This document shows positions 17,548 through 27,102 of a stretch of 64,000 nt of DNA, piece by piece (the first letter of the stretch is position 1; every line of letters starts with the position of its first letter). A program made the position numbers and the translations under genes. The DNA comes from G963663735 sp963663735 (GTDB lineage Bacteria > Acidobacteriota > UBA6911 > RPQK01 > JAPXNP01): positions 868,001-932,000 of the forward strand of contig CAXXHN010000001.1 in the NCBI GenBank assembly GCA_963663735.2, given 5' to 3'. The notes beneath the pieces are model-generated. The model was not told where the DNA came from, did no database searches, and was given only the letters and a program-made list of their open reading frames with translations.

Positions 17548-17568
17548 TGTCTAAAAAAAATCTGTAGC

Positions 17569-20229
17569 TCACTGGCCACTGCCACCCACGCAACCACCCT
17601 TGTAGCCGATTTCATGCATCCTGTGACGAAAAAAACTGACAATAACATCTTCTCCCAGAATTGACACAAATTTCTCCCAGAGGATGAAGTCCTTTTCCTT
17701 CCCGGAGGCACCAAGAAAACTGCTGATATAGTTCATCATGTAAACCAGGTTCGTTTCCCCGTCAATAACTTCGTCACGAACACTCATCTTCTCGTGGACC
17801 AGTTCTGCTGTTGCCATCAGGACCTCTCTGTCCGATATCCTGTGGTCCAGCAGCCAGAGAAGGTGCCCGATATGAAATATCTTGAAATTTGTCCTGTAAT
17901 CCTCCAGCCCGAATTCTCCGATTCTACGGGAGATTGTATCCCATAGATTGCGATACCTCTCAACCTTTGCCAGATTGAGAGGGGACTGGGTGACACTACC
18001 TTTCCTGATTCGGTAGGTTACTACTATTTCCTTCAGGTAGACGACTTTCCCGGCATACCTGTAAAGAAAAGGAACAACTGACAGGTCTTCATACTCCCCG
18101 GATGGGAAAATCAAACCCGAATCCCTGAACAGCTGTATATCCATGAGCATGCCCCAGGGCCTCACGGGAAGAAAACTTCCCTCGTCAATATTAAGGGACC
18201 TGCGAAGTGCTTCAGTACCATCAATCAGTCCAAAGCAGCTCTCCCTGCCGTAATCAAAAAGCCGGTCATAGTCACCATAATTGCCATGTTCATCAACCTG
18301 GTTACAGCTTCCGATAACCAGCCTGACATTCTTCTCCACAGCTGTCCTAAGCAACAAATGCAGGGCGTGCCTCCTCAGAATGTCATCTGAATCCAGAAAA
18401 AACAGGTACTCTCCGCTCGCATTGAGTACCCCGGTATTCCGGGCCGGGCCGGCCCCCTGGTTCCTGGCATGGTGCACAATCCTGATCCTGGAATCCCTGG
18501 CCGCAAGATCAGCCGCGATCCGGGGCGAGTCATCATCTGACCCGTCATCGACCAGGATTAGTTCAAGATTCCGGTAATCATGTCCTGTTACGCTGCTGAC
18601 AGCTTTTTCAAGATTCTTTTCAGCATTAAAAAATGGAAGTACCACTGAAATCAGGGGGAATCCTTCATTCTTCCCCGAACACCTGACACTATCTCTGCCA
18701 GGGTCCAGGGAGTGAAGGTCAAGGGCATCAGGGGCACATCCCAGCACTTTGCTGATCCCAGCCAGACTTTCCTTTTTTAACCTCTCAGTTATTTCTCTGC
18801 TGCTGCCGCTCAATTCCTCCAATAATTCCGGGCGCTGGATAATCTCCTCAAGCTGGGGTATCAATCCCCTGATTCCAGTTTCCTTGTGGAACCTGCTGAC
18901 GGAATTCAGCCCGCTGGCCCCCGAAGCGGTGCTGACAACCGGCATCCCGAAATACATGGGTTCAAGTGTTTTGATCTTCAACCCGGTACCTCCTTTTTCA
19001 GGATTTACGATCAGGTCCACCTTGCGATACAGGTCTGCCATGTCTTCCAGCCGGCCCATGATTTCAACATTTTCATCAAGCAGTAGCGGATTTTCCCTAT
19101 ATTCATTCAGCGCTTCTGAAAATCTTCCGGCAAAAACCACGTTGCTGTTGGCCTTCAGAAATGCGGAGCCGGAGCGGCAGGCCAGGAATTCCATGGCACA
19201 TTCCCGGTTTACCCGGGTATCTGAGCCAAAATATCCTATTCGAAGCTTTCCGGAAAAAGGGCTCCTTTGAAAATCAATCACCGGTGAAACAGGAGCTATG
19301 GTTACAACTTCCCTCTGATTTCCAACCAGCTCCCTGAAGTAAGCGGCCTCTTCCTCCTTAATTGACACAGTCATATCTGCCCTGAGACAGGCAGACTGTT
19401 CTCCATCGCGGGTGATTGAAACCCATTCGGCAGTGGTAAAGCCCTGCCCCAGCATTTTCCTGTTCCTGTCAGCAAAGCTGTCCGGCGTAATCAGCACCTT
19501 CCTGGTTTCAGGTGGAAGAACCGTGAAAACAGCAGAATAGAACGGGTAATAAACAAAACAAAAATCATAGTCATACCGGTCCACGAGAGATTCCACTCCC
19601 TCCAGGGCCTCCTTCCCGCACCAGTCATCCAGGTCTATGTTCAATCCATTTTCATTCCTGCCGACCAGGCCGGAAGTCACGGGAATCTCATGGTATTGCT
19701 GAAAGTCCCTGGCTGCCTGGGAGCGAATTTCAGGTGAAGTCAGATTCAGGTCATTCTGGTAATGTACAAGGTGAACCTCAATCCCCATTTCTTCAAGTAA
19801 ATCCAGCCACATCCTCATGTAGGAAGCCTGCCCTTCCTCCTTGTATGGATGAAACCCGGTAAAGAACAGGGCAAGTTTCTTGCCATCAGATACCTCAACC
19901 TGTTCACCCTGGAAACAGCGGATACTCTCGCTCAACCTGGTAACAGTGATTTCAGCGGCTGGAGAATTCTTTTTAATCCATACCCTGCATTCCTTCCTGA
20001 GATCATGGGACTCGTTGCGACCATAATACTGCAGCAGGGTTACCCGGTCCTGAAGGTTATTTTTTTCTATGTAATTCCGGGCGCTGAAATCACTTTTCTC
20101 ATCTCTCTTACCCATCAAGAGAAGGCTGGTTGCAGAATCATCCAGTTCCTTAAAGGCCTGTAAAACAGTCAACGGCTTTATATCGGACGTTCCCGTGGTC
20201 TCGCACCCGATAGTGTATTTGAATTCCAC
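17569..20229 (-). CDS. Two-domain glycosyltransferase (GT4-like plus GT2)
   Basis: 886 aa from a GTG start with a purine-rich ribosome site upstream. Residues 1-100 look like the C-terminal piece of a GT-B enzyme (KPLTVLQAFKEL, LLLMGKRDE). Residues 115-480 form a GT4-like GT-B domain (FFTGFHPYKEEGQASYMRMW, YRKVDLIVNPEKGGTGLKIKTLEPM with the donor-binding Glu, GMPVVSTASGASGL). Residues 525-760 form a GT2 domain (PLISVVLPFFNAEKNLEKAV, LVDDGSDDDS, FLDSDDIL, EYEDLS). The leading fragment suggests that a further GT domain was lost or fused. Bifunctional elongation of a repeating surface glycan is likely; sugars are unknown. Confidence 0.85.
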   Translation of the reverse strand: MEFKYTIGCETTGTSDIKPLTVLQAFKELDDSATSLLLMGKRDEKSDFSARNYIEKNNLQDRVTLLQYYGRNESHDLRKECRVWIKKNSPAAEITVTRLSESIRCFQGEQVEVSDGKKLALFFTGFHPYKEEGQASYMRMWLDLLEEMGIEVHLVHYQNDLNLTSPEIRSQAARDFQQYHEIPVTSGLVGRNENGLNIDLDDWCGKEALEGVESLVDRYDYDFCFVYYPFYSAVFTVLPPETRKVLITPDSFADRNRKMLGQGFTTAEWVSITRDGEQSACLRADMTVSIKEEEAAYFRELVGNQREVVTIAPVSPVIDFQRSPFSGKLRIGYFGSDTRVNRECAMEFLACRSGSAFLKANSNVVFAGRFSEALNEYRENPLLLDENVEIMGRLEDMADLYRKVDLIVNPEKGGTGLKIKTLEPMYFGMPVVSTASGASGLNSVSRFHKETGIRGLIPQLEEIIQRPELLEELSGSSREITERLKKESLAGISKVLGCAPDALDLHSLDPGRDSVRCSGKNEGFPLISVVLPFFNAEKNLEKAVSSVTGHDYRNLELILVDDGSDDDSPRIAADLAARDSRIRIVHHARNQGAGPARNTGVLNASGEYLFFLDSDDILRRHALHLLLRTAVEKNVRLVIGSCNQVDEHGNYGDYDRLFDYGRESCFGLIDGTEALRRSLNIDEGSFLPVRPWGMLMDIQLFRDSGLIFPSGEYEDLSVVPFLYRYAGKVVYLKEIVVTYRIRKGSVTQSPLNLAKVERYRNLWDTISRRIGEFGLEDYRTNFKIFHIGHLLWLLDHRISDREVLMATAELVHEKMSVRDEVIDGETNLVYMMNYISSFLGASGKEKDFILWEKFVSILGEDVIVSFFRHRMHEIGYKGGCVGGSGQ

Positions 20230-20369
20230 CCTTCTTCCTCTCCTGTTTGGCTATGCGAAGAAATCTCAGGCAGTGATGCCCTGGCCCGGCAGACATTTAA
20301 ACTGCCTCCTGTTTTAACTGCATACAACTATTTCAGCCTGGATGCAAGTATCTTCCCGGCAGAACGGTT

Positions 20370-23300
20370 TTAATTAAGTACTGAATATTTGCTTATCCCG
20401 CTCCTGGTTCCCGAGGGGATACTGGAAACAATGTCCTCGAGCCTTTTTCTGAAAGCTTCTCGGGAACATTCCACTTCAACCCGGGAACAGGCCTGCCCTC
20501 TTAATTTTTCCCAGAGGATCTCGTCCCGGTATAAGCGACAGATTTCCCTGGCCAGATCTTCCGCTGTCCCGGCGACCAGGGCTTCTTTTTCATGGGTCCA
20601 CCCCACCTGCCCGGCCAGAATAGGAGTGCAGACAACAGGTATTCTGCTCGCGGCTGCTTCATAAAGCTTGATAGGTATACCTGCCGCATACCTCGTTGGA
20701 GCCACAAAAATCCGGCAGTTCCTGTTGTAAGGGGAAAGATTTTTCCGCGCCCCTTTAAACACCACCCCCTCCAGATCTATATCCTGGAAAAGTCTTTTAT
20801 CAAAAAGCCCGACCACTATAAACTTAATGTCTTCTCCTACCCGCTCCCTTACCAGGGGAAAAATTTCTGAAAGAAACCAGCGAACTGAATCCACATTGGG
20901 ACTGCCATCCCAGTCAAGCCTGCCTGTGAACAGTAGATTCCTCCTCCGCCTGAAACCTCTGCCAGGACTGTATTGAGGATCAGTACAATATCCCAGCACA
21001 TAGGAAGGCTTTTCCGGAAAACTCCGTCTAAAAACCTTAGCCTCCTCTTCACTCACCCCCACCACAACATCCGCCTGATCTGCCAAGTCCATCTCTTCAG
21101 CTATCAAAACCTTCTGCTCATTCTTTGATAGAGACTCTCCCCTTATTTCAGCTTCTTTTATGGTCCGCAAGGCATAAATCGCTTCAGCGTCATAGATAAT
21201 TCCCGGCCTCCGGTTCATGTCACTGTAAACAGTCTCCATGATCCCTTTCAATCTTTCCTGGTTATGGGGTCTGCTGACCCAGATCAGATCATAATACTCT
21301 TCCCTTTCCCTGAGAAAATCAGCAAGGTTTTGCCCCCCGACGTCAAGGATAAACTCAATCTCCCTTGGAAACCGGCCCCATATCAGGTCCCAGTCCTGGA
21401 TACTCTCCCTGTTGTAGGAAAAAAATGTTACCTGGAAGCCGATGCCGTTCAGCGCGTCCAGGATCGCCGCGGTCCTGGGGAATCCTGCCCCATTTTCACT
21501 CAGGGGAAGCATGTCATCAATGACCAGGATCATCCTCCGGTTCCGGTCCGCAAACCTTGCCATAAGGACATTGGATTCCCCACTGGGAAACTGGTTTTCC
21601 TTTAGATGATCATGGTGTTCTCCCAGGAAAACTTCAGAATTCCTTACCATCTGATTATGGGACTCTTCCCATGAGTCGGCTGACGCCCTTTCCCAGTGCC
21701 TTATCCGTACCCCAGGCTCGTAAACCGTCCGATACCCAGCCTTCTTGAGGCGCATGCAGAAATCGGTATCCTCATAATATGCCGGCGCGTAAACCTCACT
21801 GAATCCTCCCAGTTCAAGGAATAGATCTTTTCGCGCCAGGAGGAAAGCGCCGCTGCAGTAATCCACCTCCCGGCGGAACTGGAATTCCGCTGACTCCGGA
21901 TTCTTTCCCCTTCCGTAACCCCAACATGTCGCATCAGACCAGACAATAGATCCGGCTTCCTGCAGGGTTCCATCAAAGAGAATCAGCTTACCCCCGACTG
22001 CTCCAATCTGTTTCGAAGACCTGAAACAGGCTATTGCTTCTGAAATCGAATCAGTGTCCAGGATTGTGTCGTTGTTCAGGAGCAGGATATATTCCCCCCG
22101 TGCTTTTTCGACAGCTTGATTCACAGCCCTGAGAAAGCCGACATTCTCCGGATGATTGAAAATCCTGGCGCCATCAACCCGATAAAGCAGATCTTCGGTT
22201 GCATCTGAAGAATCATTATTGAAGAGGATCAATTCATAATCAGTAAAATCATTTCCCTGGATTGACTTCAGGCATTGCAAGGTCAGGTCAGCCTGGTTAA
22301 AAAGAACTATTACGATCGATAGAACCGGTTTGCTGAGCCGGGGAAAGGAAATAAAGTCTCCTCCGGCCAGCATTTGTTCGAGTTCTCTTTTAGTCCTGTG
22401 CCTCAACATCTGGTACCGGTAGGAATCAGTGTTAACGACACAACTTTTTCCAAGGGCTTCATGAACCCACTCCTGTTCAGGAGATGCCCGCCATTCACCT
22501 TCATTTTCATTGTTATAGGCTGCAAGCATCTTCCGGAAGGACTCCATCCTCGCCCAGAATATCAGGTCCTCAATACCAGTACTGCCCCTGGCAAGTACTA
22601 TGTCCACTGCCTCGTTATCCAGCATCAATTCCCTTATTTTCTGAATCTCAGAATCCAAAGTACCCGCCAGGATTTTCTTTGTTTTACTCATATCCCGGCC
22701 CGGAAACTCCAGAACCAGGGTGAACAATGGGGTAGCAACCACGCTCTCAGACATTTCCAGGAATACCTCGCTCAAGGCGCGGGATGAGCTGTCAAAAACG
22801 CTGACCGGCCTGCCAGGGAGTCCCTCCATAAAAAAGTCGCTCAATTCCTCGCAGCTTGTTCCGTTTCCCTCCAGGGAGGCGGTCAGCCCTATTTCACCCC
22901 GAAAGGACAACTTCCGCAGTTGGTCTGCCAGCTCCTGTTTTTTTCCAATATCGGAAAGATGAACCAGCACGGTTATGTCAGTGTCATGTTCATCGTTAAC
23001 AGTCTTCAAAATCCCGCGGGGTGGAGATACCCTGGACTCGGTACTTAACATCCGCCTCAACACATCCCAGGGTCCCAGAACGTAACGGGCAAACCTCCAG
23101 GTAGTGCTGTGCTCAACTGCCCATATCCTGTCCTTGAGAAATCTGTTTTCAGCTTTTTCAGCCTGCAGTTTCTGGAGAAGATCCTGGTACTGCTGCTTCA
23201 TTTCCCTGAGTTCATCCCTGGACTGAACCAAAATCTCTGCCTGATGTTTCCTATCCTTTAACAGTCTGGAAATACTTTCGACAGCAAATCCGTCCCCTTC

Positions 23301-24395
23301 GATACAGGCCAGCGGATTGTTTCCCAGGTCCAGGTAATAAACAGAAATGGAAGCCTTGTGGTAATGACTACCACGTCCTGAAAAAACTATTTCAGGGGAG
23401 GTATGCAGAAAAACAAAAAAGTCGTTTTCCCTGTAATCCGCGTTATCCTTTAACACCTCCAGTTTTTCCCCGGCTCCGGAGCTGAAGGCCACCGCCTCCC
23501 CTATTCTAAGGAAACACGGTTCCCTGGCCGGATTAAAACTAAAAATCCTCCCCCCGTTTCGGGGGTCCAGGGGAAAATTCAAGTCAGTCCTGCCTTCCCC
23601 AACTGCAGCAGTCACCCACTTACCAGAATCCTTGTTGCCAAATTCATCTCCAGTTGGACTCTGGAGCAGCCGGGAGGACACTTCCCGGTTACTGCGGTTC
23701 AATCCGCGGCCCCGGCTGGATACGCCTTTACCCAGGAAAGCAAAAAATCTTCTGGCTTCACCGGGATAAGATTCAGGCCGCCCCTCCAGCAATTCTCTCA
23801 GGTCTCCCGGCTGGTCCGTCCCAATCCCCATGACTCCCAGTCCCCTGCCATGAGAAAAACTATACCCTGGGTACTGGCTCCTGAGCTCTCTCCAGAGCTT
23901 CGCGACACCTGAATTCATATCAGGATTCAAAATATTGTGCAGCAGGAGCACCGCTTTTTCAGAAAGCTTTGGAAGCCAGGACTTAAAAACTTCGTCAGGT
24001 CGACCAGGAAGACTCAATCCGTCAAGATGGAGAATATCCACACTCCGGTCAGCAAAGCGGGACTGAACCTTACCATCTGAGACACTGAGGATGGAAGAAA
24101 ACGAACCATACCTTTCCTGGTTGAAATCCAGCAGACTCCCGCGGATATTCATCCCTGGAACCTCGGGGTGAAAAGATGAATAGTCAACTGCGTGGCAACG
24201 GGTGCCCAGGCCCAGTTTTGCCGCGGCCTGGCAGAACGCAAAATATGAATCTCCGGAGGTGCAAGGGTCCTCGACCACTATCCCGGGGCGGCAGGTTTCC
24301 ATAAGCCAGAACGCAAATGGAATGTGAGGGGCCCAGTCTCCAGCATCGGTTACCCAATCAGGTGTTGCAAAAACGATGTCTTTGGCCAGGTTCAT
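20370..24395 (-). CDS. Giant trifunctional protein: methyltransferase-like, GT2 and GT4 domains
   Basis: 1341 aa. Residues 1-200 resemble a class I SAM-dependent methyltransferase (VVEDPCTSGDSYFAFCQAAAKLG, VDILHLDGL, LLLHNI). A middle region has a coiled coil (about 385-425) ending in ENRFLKDRIWAVEHSTTW. A GT2 domain spans about 690-930 (PVLSIVIVLFNQADLTLQCL, FNNDSSD, LLNNDTIL, the YEDTDFCMRLKKAG motif). A GT4-like domain occupies 980-1330 (LFTGRLDWDGSPNVDSV, FVAPTRYAAGIPIKLYEAAAS). Such chains build and cap O-antigen or exopolysaccharide in one polypeptide. It is the first gene of the leftward glycan block and is divergent from the aspartyl-protease gene. Confidence 0.85.
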   Translation of the reverse strand: MNLAKDIVFATPDWVTDAGDWAPHIPFAFWLMETCRPGIVVEDPCTSGDSYFAFCQAAAKLGLGTRCHAVDYSSFHPEVPGMNIRGSLLDFNQERYGSFSSILSVSDGKVQSRFADRSVDILHLDGLSLPGRPDEVFKSWLPKLSEKAVLLLHNILNPDMNSGVAKLWRELRSQYPGYSFSHGRGLGVMGIGTDQPGDLRELLEGRPESYPGEARRFFAFLGKGVSSRGRGLNRSNREVSSRLLQSPTGDEFGNKDSGKWVTAAVGEGRTDLNFPLDPRNGGRIFSFNPAREPCFLRIGEAVAFSSGAGEKLEVLKDNADYRENDFFVFLHTSPEIVFSGRGSHYHKASISVYYLDLGNNPLACIEGDGFAVESISRLLKDRKHQAEILVQSRDELREMKQQYQDLLQKLQAEKAENRFLKDRIWAVEHSTTWRFARYVLGPWDVLRRMLSTESRVSPPRGILKTVNDEHDTDITVLVHLSDIGKKQELADQLRKLSFRGEIGLTASLEGNGTSCEELSDFFMEGLPGRPVSVFDSSSRALSEVFLEMSESVVATPLFTLVLEFPGRDMSKTKKILAGTLDSEIQKIRELMLDNEAVDIVLARGSTGIEDLIFWARMESFRKMLAAYNNENEGEWRASPEQEWVHEALGKSCVVNTDSYRYQMLRHRTKRELEQMLAGGDFISFPRLSKPVLSIVIVLFNQADLTLQCLKSIQGNDFTDYELILFNNDSSDATEDLLYRVDGARIFNHPENVGFLRAVNQAVEKARGEYILLLNNDTILDTDSISEAIACFRSSKQIGAVGGKLILFDGTLQEAGSIVWSDATCWGYGRGKNPESAEFQFRREVDYCSGAFLLARKDLFLELGGFSEVYAPAYYEDTDFCMRLKKAGYRTVYEPGVRIRHWERASADSWEESHNQMVRNSEVFLGEHHDHLKENQFPSGESNVLMARFADRNRRMILVIDDMLPLSENGAGFPRTAAILDALNGIGFQVTFFSYNRESIQDWDLIWGRFPREIEFILDVGGQNLADFLREREEYYDLIWVSRPHNQERLKGIMETVYSDMNRRPGIIYDAEAIYALRTIKEAEIRGESLSKNEQKVLIAEEMDLADQADVVVGVSEEEAKVFRRSFPEKPSYVLGYCTDPQYSPGRGFRRRRNLLFTGRLDWDGSPNVDSVRWFLSEIFPLVRERVGEDIKFIVVGLFDKRLFQDIDLEGVVFKGARKNLSPYNRNCRIFVAPTRYAAGIPIKLYEAAASRIPVVCTPILAGQVGWTHEKEALVAGTAEDLAREICRLYRDEILWEKLRGQACSRVEVECSREAFRKRLEDIVSSIPSGTRSGISKYSVLN

Positions 24396-24559
24396 AGGGT
24401 ACAGTATCTTCCGTATTTTTATCGAAGGGCTTCTCAGAGCTGCCCAATTAATCCAGTCCGATCATTTTACCACCCAGGGAGATTACAGTCCCTGCTGAAA
24501 TCACAAATTTATAACAAATTTGATTTACTGATCATCTTAAAAGGGGTACGATTTACTTT

Positions 24560-26122
24560 ATGTGGAAGAACCGTACTCCATCGCTATTTTTTCTTTATCT
24601 CCTTGCATTTGCCCTGGCTTCCTGTTCGTTTTATTCCTTTTCGGCAGAAGCATCCGACCTGCAGCTGTCAAAAGATAAATTCATGTCCGGCCAGGTGGAA
24701 GAGGCCATAACCGGTTTTCGCCTGGCCGCCGATCAGTTTCCGGAATCTGAAGAAGCCCCATACTGGCTGGTGCGCGCCTACCTGGTCCAAAACGAGCCGG
24801 ACAAAGCCGAGGTTGAAGCCCGGAAAATATATGAAAAGAACAACAGTTCCGGGATAGCGCTTTGCGCCATGGGTGATGTTGAGTACCGGCTGGGGCATTT
24901 TGAACTGGCTTCCCGGTACTACCGCCAGGCGATTAACGCGGCACCCGGATTTGCCAGGGCCTACCTGGGGCTGGGCAAGATCCTGGAAAGCGAAAGGATG
25001 TTGAAATCAGCGTCACCCTGCTATGAAAAGGCATTCTCAATCGATCCCGATGATCCGGACATAATGTATGCCTGGGCCACGGTACTGCCCAGGTCTCCGG
25101 AAGAGCGTCATCTCTGGCGCCGTTATACCGAGACTGCTCTATATGAAGAACCCTCTACCATTGAAAACACAAAAGCCTGGCTCCAACGGAAGGAAGAATG
25201 GTCTGAGATCAAACTGTGCAGGCTACGGGAATCTCCGGAACATAGCAGTATCAAGCTTCTCCACTTCTATATGCCCAACCGTGGTTATAACCGCTACGGA
25301 GTCGAAGTCAAAATCAATGGCAAGAAAAAGGCCCGCCTGCTGCTTGACACCGGGGCTTCGGGTATCCTCCTTAAAAACAGCCTGGCAAAATCTGCAGGAG
25401 TTCCATTATCCGGAAATTACAAAATCAAAGGATTTGGAGATGAGGGGGAAAAGGATGCCGGGACTGGCCTGGCGAAAACAATCGAAGTGGGGAAGCTTGT
25501 ATTTGAAAACTACCCTGTTCATTTTACAAGCAAGGAGGCATTACTCTCCGAGGATGGTGTTATTGGAACGAATGTTTTTTCCCAGTTTCTGATTACTCTT
25601 GATTTCACCAGAAACACCATGCTGCTTGATCTGCTTCCGCCTCCTCCTGGCATCGCGGAAGATGAAGATTACCGCGAGTGGGATTACAACTGGCAGCCCG
25701 GCCCTGAAAGGAGAGGTTATGCCCCTTTCCGCCTTATTAATACAAAAATAGTTATCCCGGCGATAGCAAATGACAAATGGGATTCATTGTTCGTGCTTGA
25801 TACGGGAGCCGCCGTGAATGTCATCTCCTTTCAACTTGCAGATGAAGTCAACTATACTAAGTTAACCAACTGGAGGCTGGTCGGGGTGTCAGGGAAAGCC
25901 GCCAAAACCAGAAAAGTAAACCAGATCAGTATAACCATCGCCGGAGTCCAGCAGGTCAGCCTGAATACTCTAGCTGTTGACCTGAGCAAACATAGTCACA
26001 GCATCGGGACAGAAATTGGTGGGTTTGTAGGGTATCCGCTCCTTCAGCACGTGGCCCTGATCCTGGATTACCGGACAGCCACCTTGCGACTTGTTCCTGA
26101 TCCTTCCCGGCTGGACAAATAA
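24560..26122 (+). CDS. TPR lipoprotein with two retropepsin-like aspartic protease domains
   Basis: 520-aa exported protein. The signal ends in LASC, a possible lipobox with Cys near residue 22. TPR-like repeats cover residues 32-190 (SGQVEEAITGFRLAADQFP, HFELASRYYRQAINAAPGFARAYLGLGKILE). Two retropepsin-type half-domains follow, each with the catalytic D[T/S]G: LLLDTGASGILL (about residues 258-269) and FVLDTGAAVNVIS (about 413-425). Each is followed by the hydrophobic and GTE/GTN-type segments that complete the fold (VIGTNVFSQF, GGFVGYPLLQH). Two domains in one chain could form an intramolecular active protease like pepsin. The substrate is unknown, and periplasmic protein processing is inferred. 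Confidence 0.85.
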   Translation: MWKNRTPSLFFLYLLAFALASCSFYSFSAEASDLQLSKDKFMSGQVEEAITGFRLAADQFPESEEAPYWLVRAYLVQNEPDKAEVEARKIYEKNNSSGIALCAMGDVEYRLGHFELASRYYRQAINAAPGFARAYLGLGKILESERMLKSASPCYEKAFSIDPDDPDIMYAWATVLPRSPEERHLWRRYTETALYEEPSTIENTKAWLQRKEEWSEIKLCRLRESPEHSSIKLLHFYMPNRGYNRYGVEVKINGKKKARLLLDTGASGILLKNSLAKSAGVPLSGNYKIKGFGDEGEKDAGTGLAKTIEVGKLVFENYPVHFTSKEALLSEDGVIGTNVFSQFLITLDFTRNTMLLDLLPPPPGIAEDEDYREWDYNWQPGPERRGYAPFRLINTKIVIPAIANDKWDSLFVLDTGAAVNVISFQLADEVNYTKLTNWRLVGVSGKAAKTRKVNQISITIAGVQQVSLNTLAVDLSKHSHSIGTEIGGFVGYPLLQHVALILDYRTATLRLVPDPSRLDK

Positions 26123-26174
26123 CTATTTCAAAGCTTGAATCCTGAAATCGAACCTCAGGTCGACAATCCTTAAT

Positions 26175-26444
26175 TCACTTATCTTTCTTCTTCCGGAAAA
26201 GCCCTTCGGCCGGGTTCATGTCCGGTTTGTGGATTTCAAAATGGACATGGTTGTCATGGCCACTGGATACACAGGAATCTTTCTCCGAACAGCTGCCACA
26301 GCCTGGATTCTTGTCCGCTGAGGATTCTTCATCCTTTTCAACATTGAGTATGCCGTAAATGATAATCAGAAGCGTAATGATCAGGACTGGAATGATGTAG
26401 GTCAACATAATATTAAAGACTGACTCTGCAGGGTAATCTGTCAT
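26175..26444 (-). CDS. Small single-span membrane protein with a Cys cluster, end of the rnf operon
   Basis: 89 aa from the ATG at 26442-26444. One membrane helix is visible (IMLTYIIPVLIITLLIIIYGIL, residues 12-33). It is followed by a charged cytoplasmic tail with CGSCSEKDSC (about residues 48-57) and a His-containing segment HDNHVHFEIHKPD. Four Cys or Cys/His residues could bind a metal or a Fe-S cluster. It resembles FeoB-associated Cys-rich proteins only in architecture. An in-frame TTG upstream falls exactly in the loop of a strong hairpin, so the ATG after the hairpin is the better start, although no good ribosome site is seen. It lies 65 bases after rnfA and could be an Rnf accessory subunit; I do not recognise the family. 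Confidence 0.6.
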   Translation of the reverse strand: MTDYPAESVFNIMLTYIIPVLIITLLIIIYGILNVEKDEESSADKNPGCGSCSEKDSCVSSGHDNHVHFEIHKPDMNPAEGLFRKKKDK

Positions 26445-26455
26445 TAAGGACAGAA

Positions 26456-26490
26456 ATTTAAGGGGCCGCTGCAACAGCGGCCCCTTAAAT
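26456..26490. terminator. Strong perfect hairpin between rnfA and the small Cys-rich gene
   Basis: Perfect 16-base inverted repeat, arms ATTTAAGGGGCCGCTG and CAGCGGCCCCTTAAAT with a 3-base loop. Read leftwards, the stem ends ...CTTAAATTTCTG, giving a short U-rich tail, so it may terminate or attenuate rnf transcripts. Because the arms carry A/T tracts on both sides it is symmetric for both strands. Confidence 0.65.
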
Positions 26491-26509
26491 CAACAACCTG
26501 CCGTTTGTC

Positions 26510-27085
26510 CTAGGCCCCGCTGAAAAGCCCGGCGAAACCCATGAAAGCCATGGAAAGGATTCCGGCTATCAGGAAACTCATAGCCGCTCCCTTTAGTACA
26601 TCCGGAACCTCGGAAAGCTCCGCTTCTTCACGGATTCCGGCCATAAGGACCAGGGCCAGGGTCAGTCCGCTTCCCGCGCCGAGGGCAAAAAATATTCCTT
26701 CGAAAAATCCGTAACCCCTGCTGGTCTGGGTAAGGGCCAAAAATAATATGGCGCAATTGGTTGTAATCAGGGGAAGGAACAACCCCAGGGCCTTGAAAAG
26801 CGTGGGGCTCAATTTCTTGATGGCCATCTCCACAAACTGTACCGTGCTGGCAATAACAACAATAAAGGTCATCAGCTGAAGGTAGGGAGCATGAACCAAT
26901 ATGTAGGTGTTCAGAAACCAAGCGCAGACCGAGGTAATCACCAGGACAAAAATATTGGCCAGTCCCAACCGGAACGCGGTATCTATCTTTTTACTCACCC
27001 CGAAAAAAGGACACAATCCCAGGAAATACGCCAGGGTGAAATTATTGATAATCGCGGCGGAAATAAAAATCCAAAAATATTCCAT
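26510..27085 (-). CDS. rnfA: Rnf complex integral membrane subunit RnfA
   Basis: 191-aa polytopic protein with six predicted membrane helices, one of the two homologous RnfA/RnfE (NqrE/NqrD-like) subunits that bind a shared membrane [2Fe-2S] cluster. Conserved Cys positions are present in NFTLAYFLGLCPFFGVSK (residues 15-32) and LITTNCAILFLALTQ (about 106-120). The length equals that of typical RnfA. AAGGAG lies 7 bases before the ATG. It follows rnfE by 17 bases and is the last canonical rnf gene of the operon. Confidence 0.95.
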   Translation of the reverse strand: MEYFWIFISAAIINNFTLAYFLGLCPFFGVSKKIDTAFRLGLANIFVLVITSVCAWFLNTYILVHAPYLQLMTFIVVIASTVQFVEMAIKKLSPTLFKALGLFLPLITTNCAILFLALTQTSRGYGFFEGIFFALGAGSGLTLALVLMAGIREEAELSEVPDVLKGAAMSFLIAGILSMAFMGFAGLFSGA

Positions 27086-27102
27086 AATAATTCTCCTTCC
27101 GC

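Noticed and set aside
26445..26474. Upstream TTG start for the small Cys-rich rnf-tail protein
   Set aside because: The TTG is inside the 3-base loop of a 16-bp hairpin, which would block initiation; the ATG at 26444 is more reasonable.
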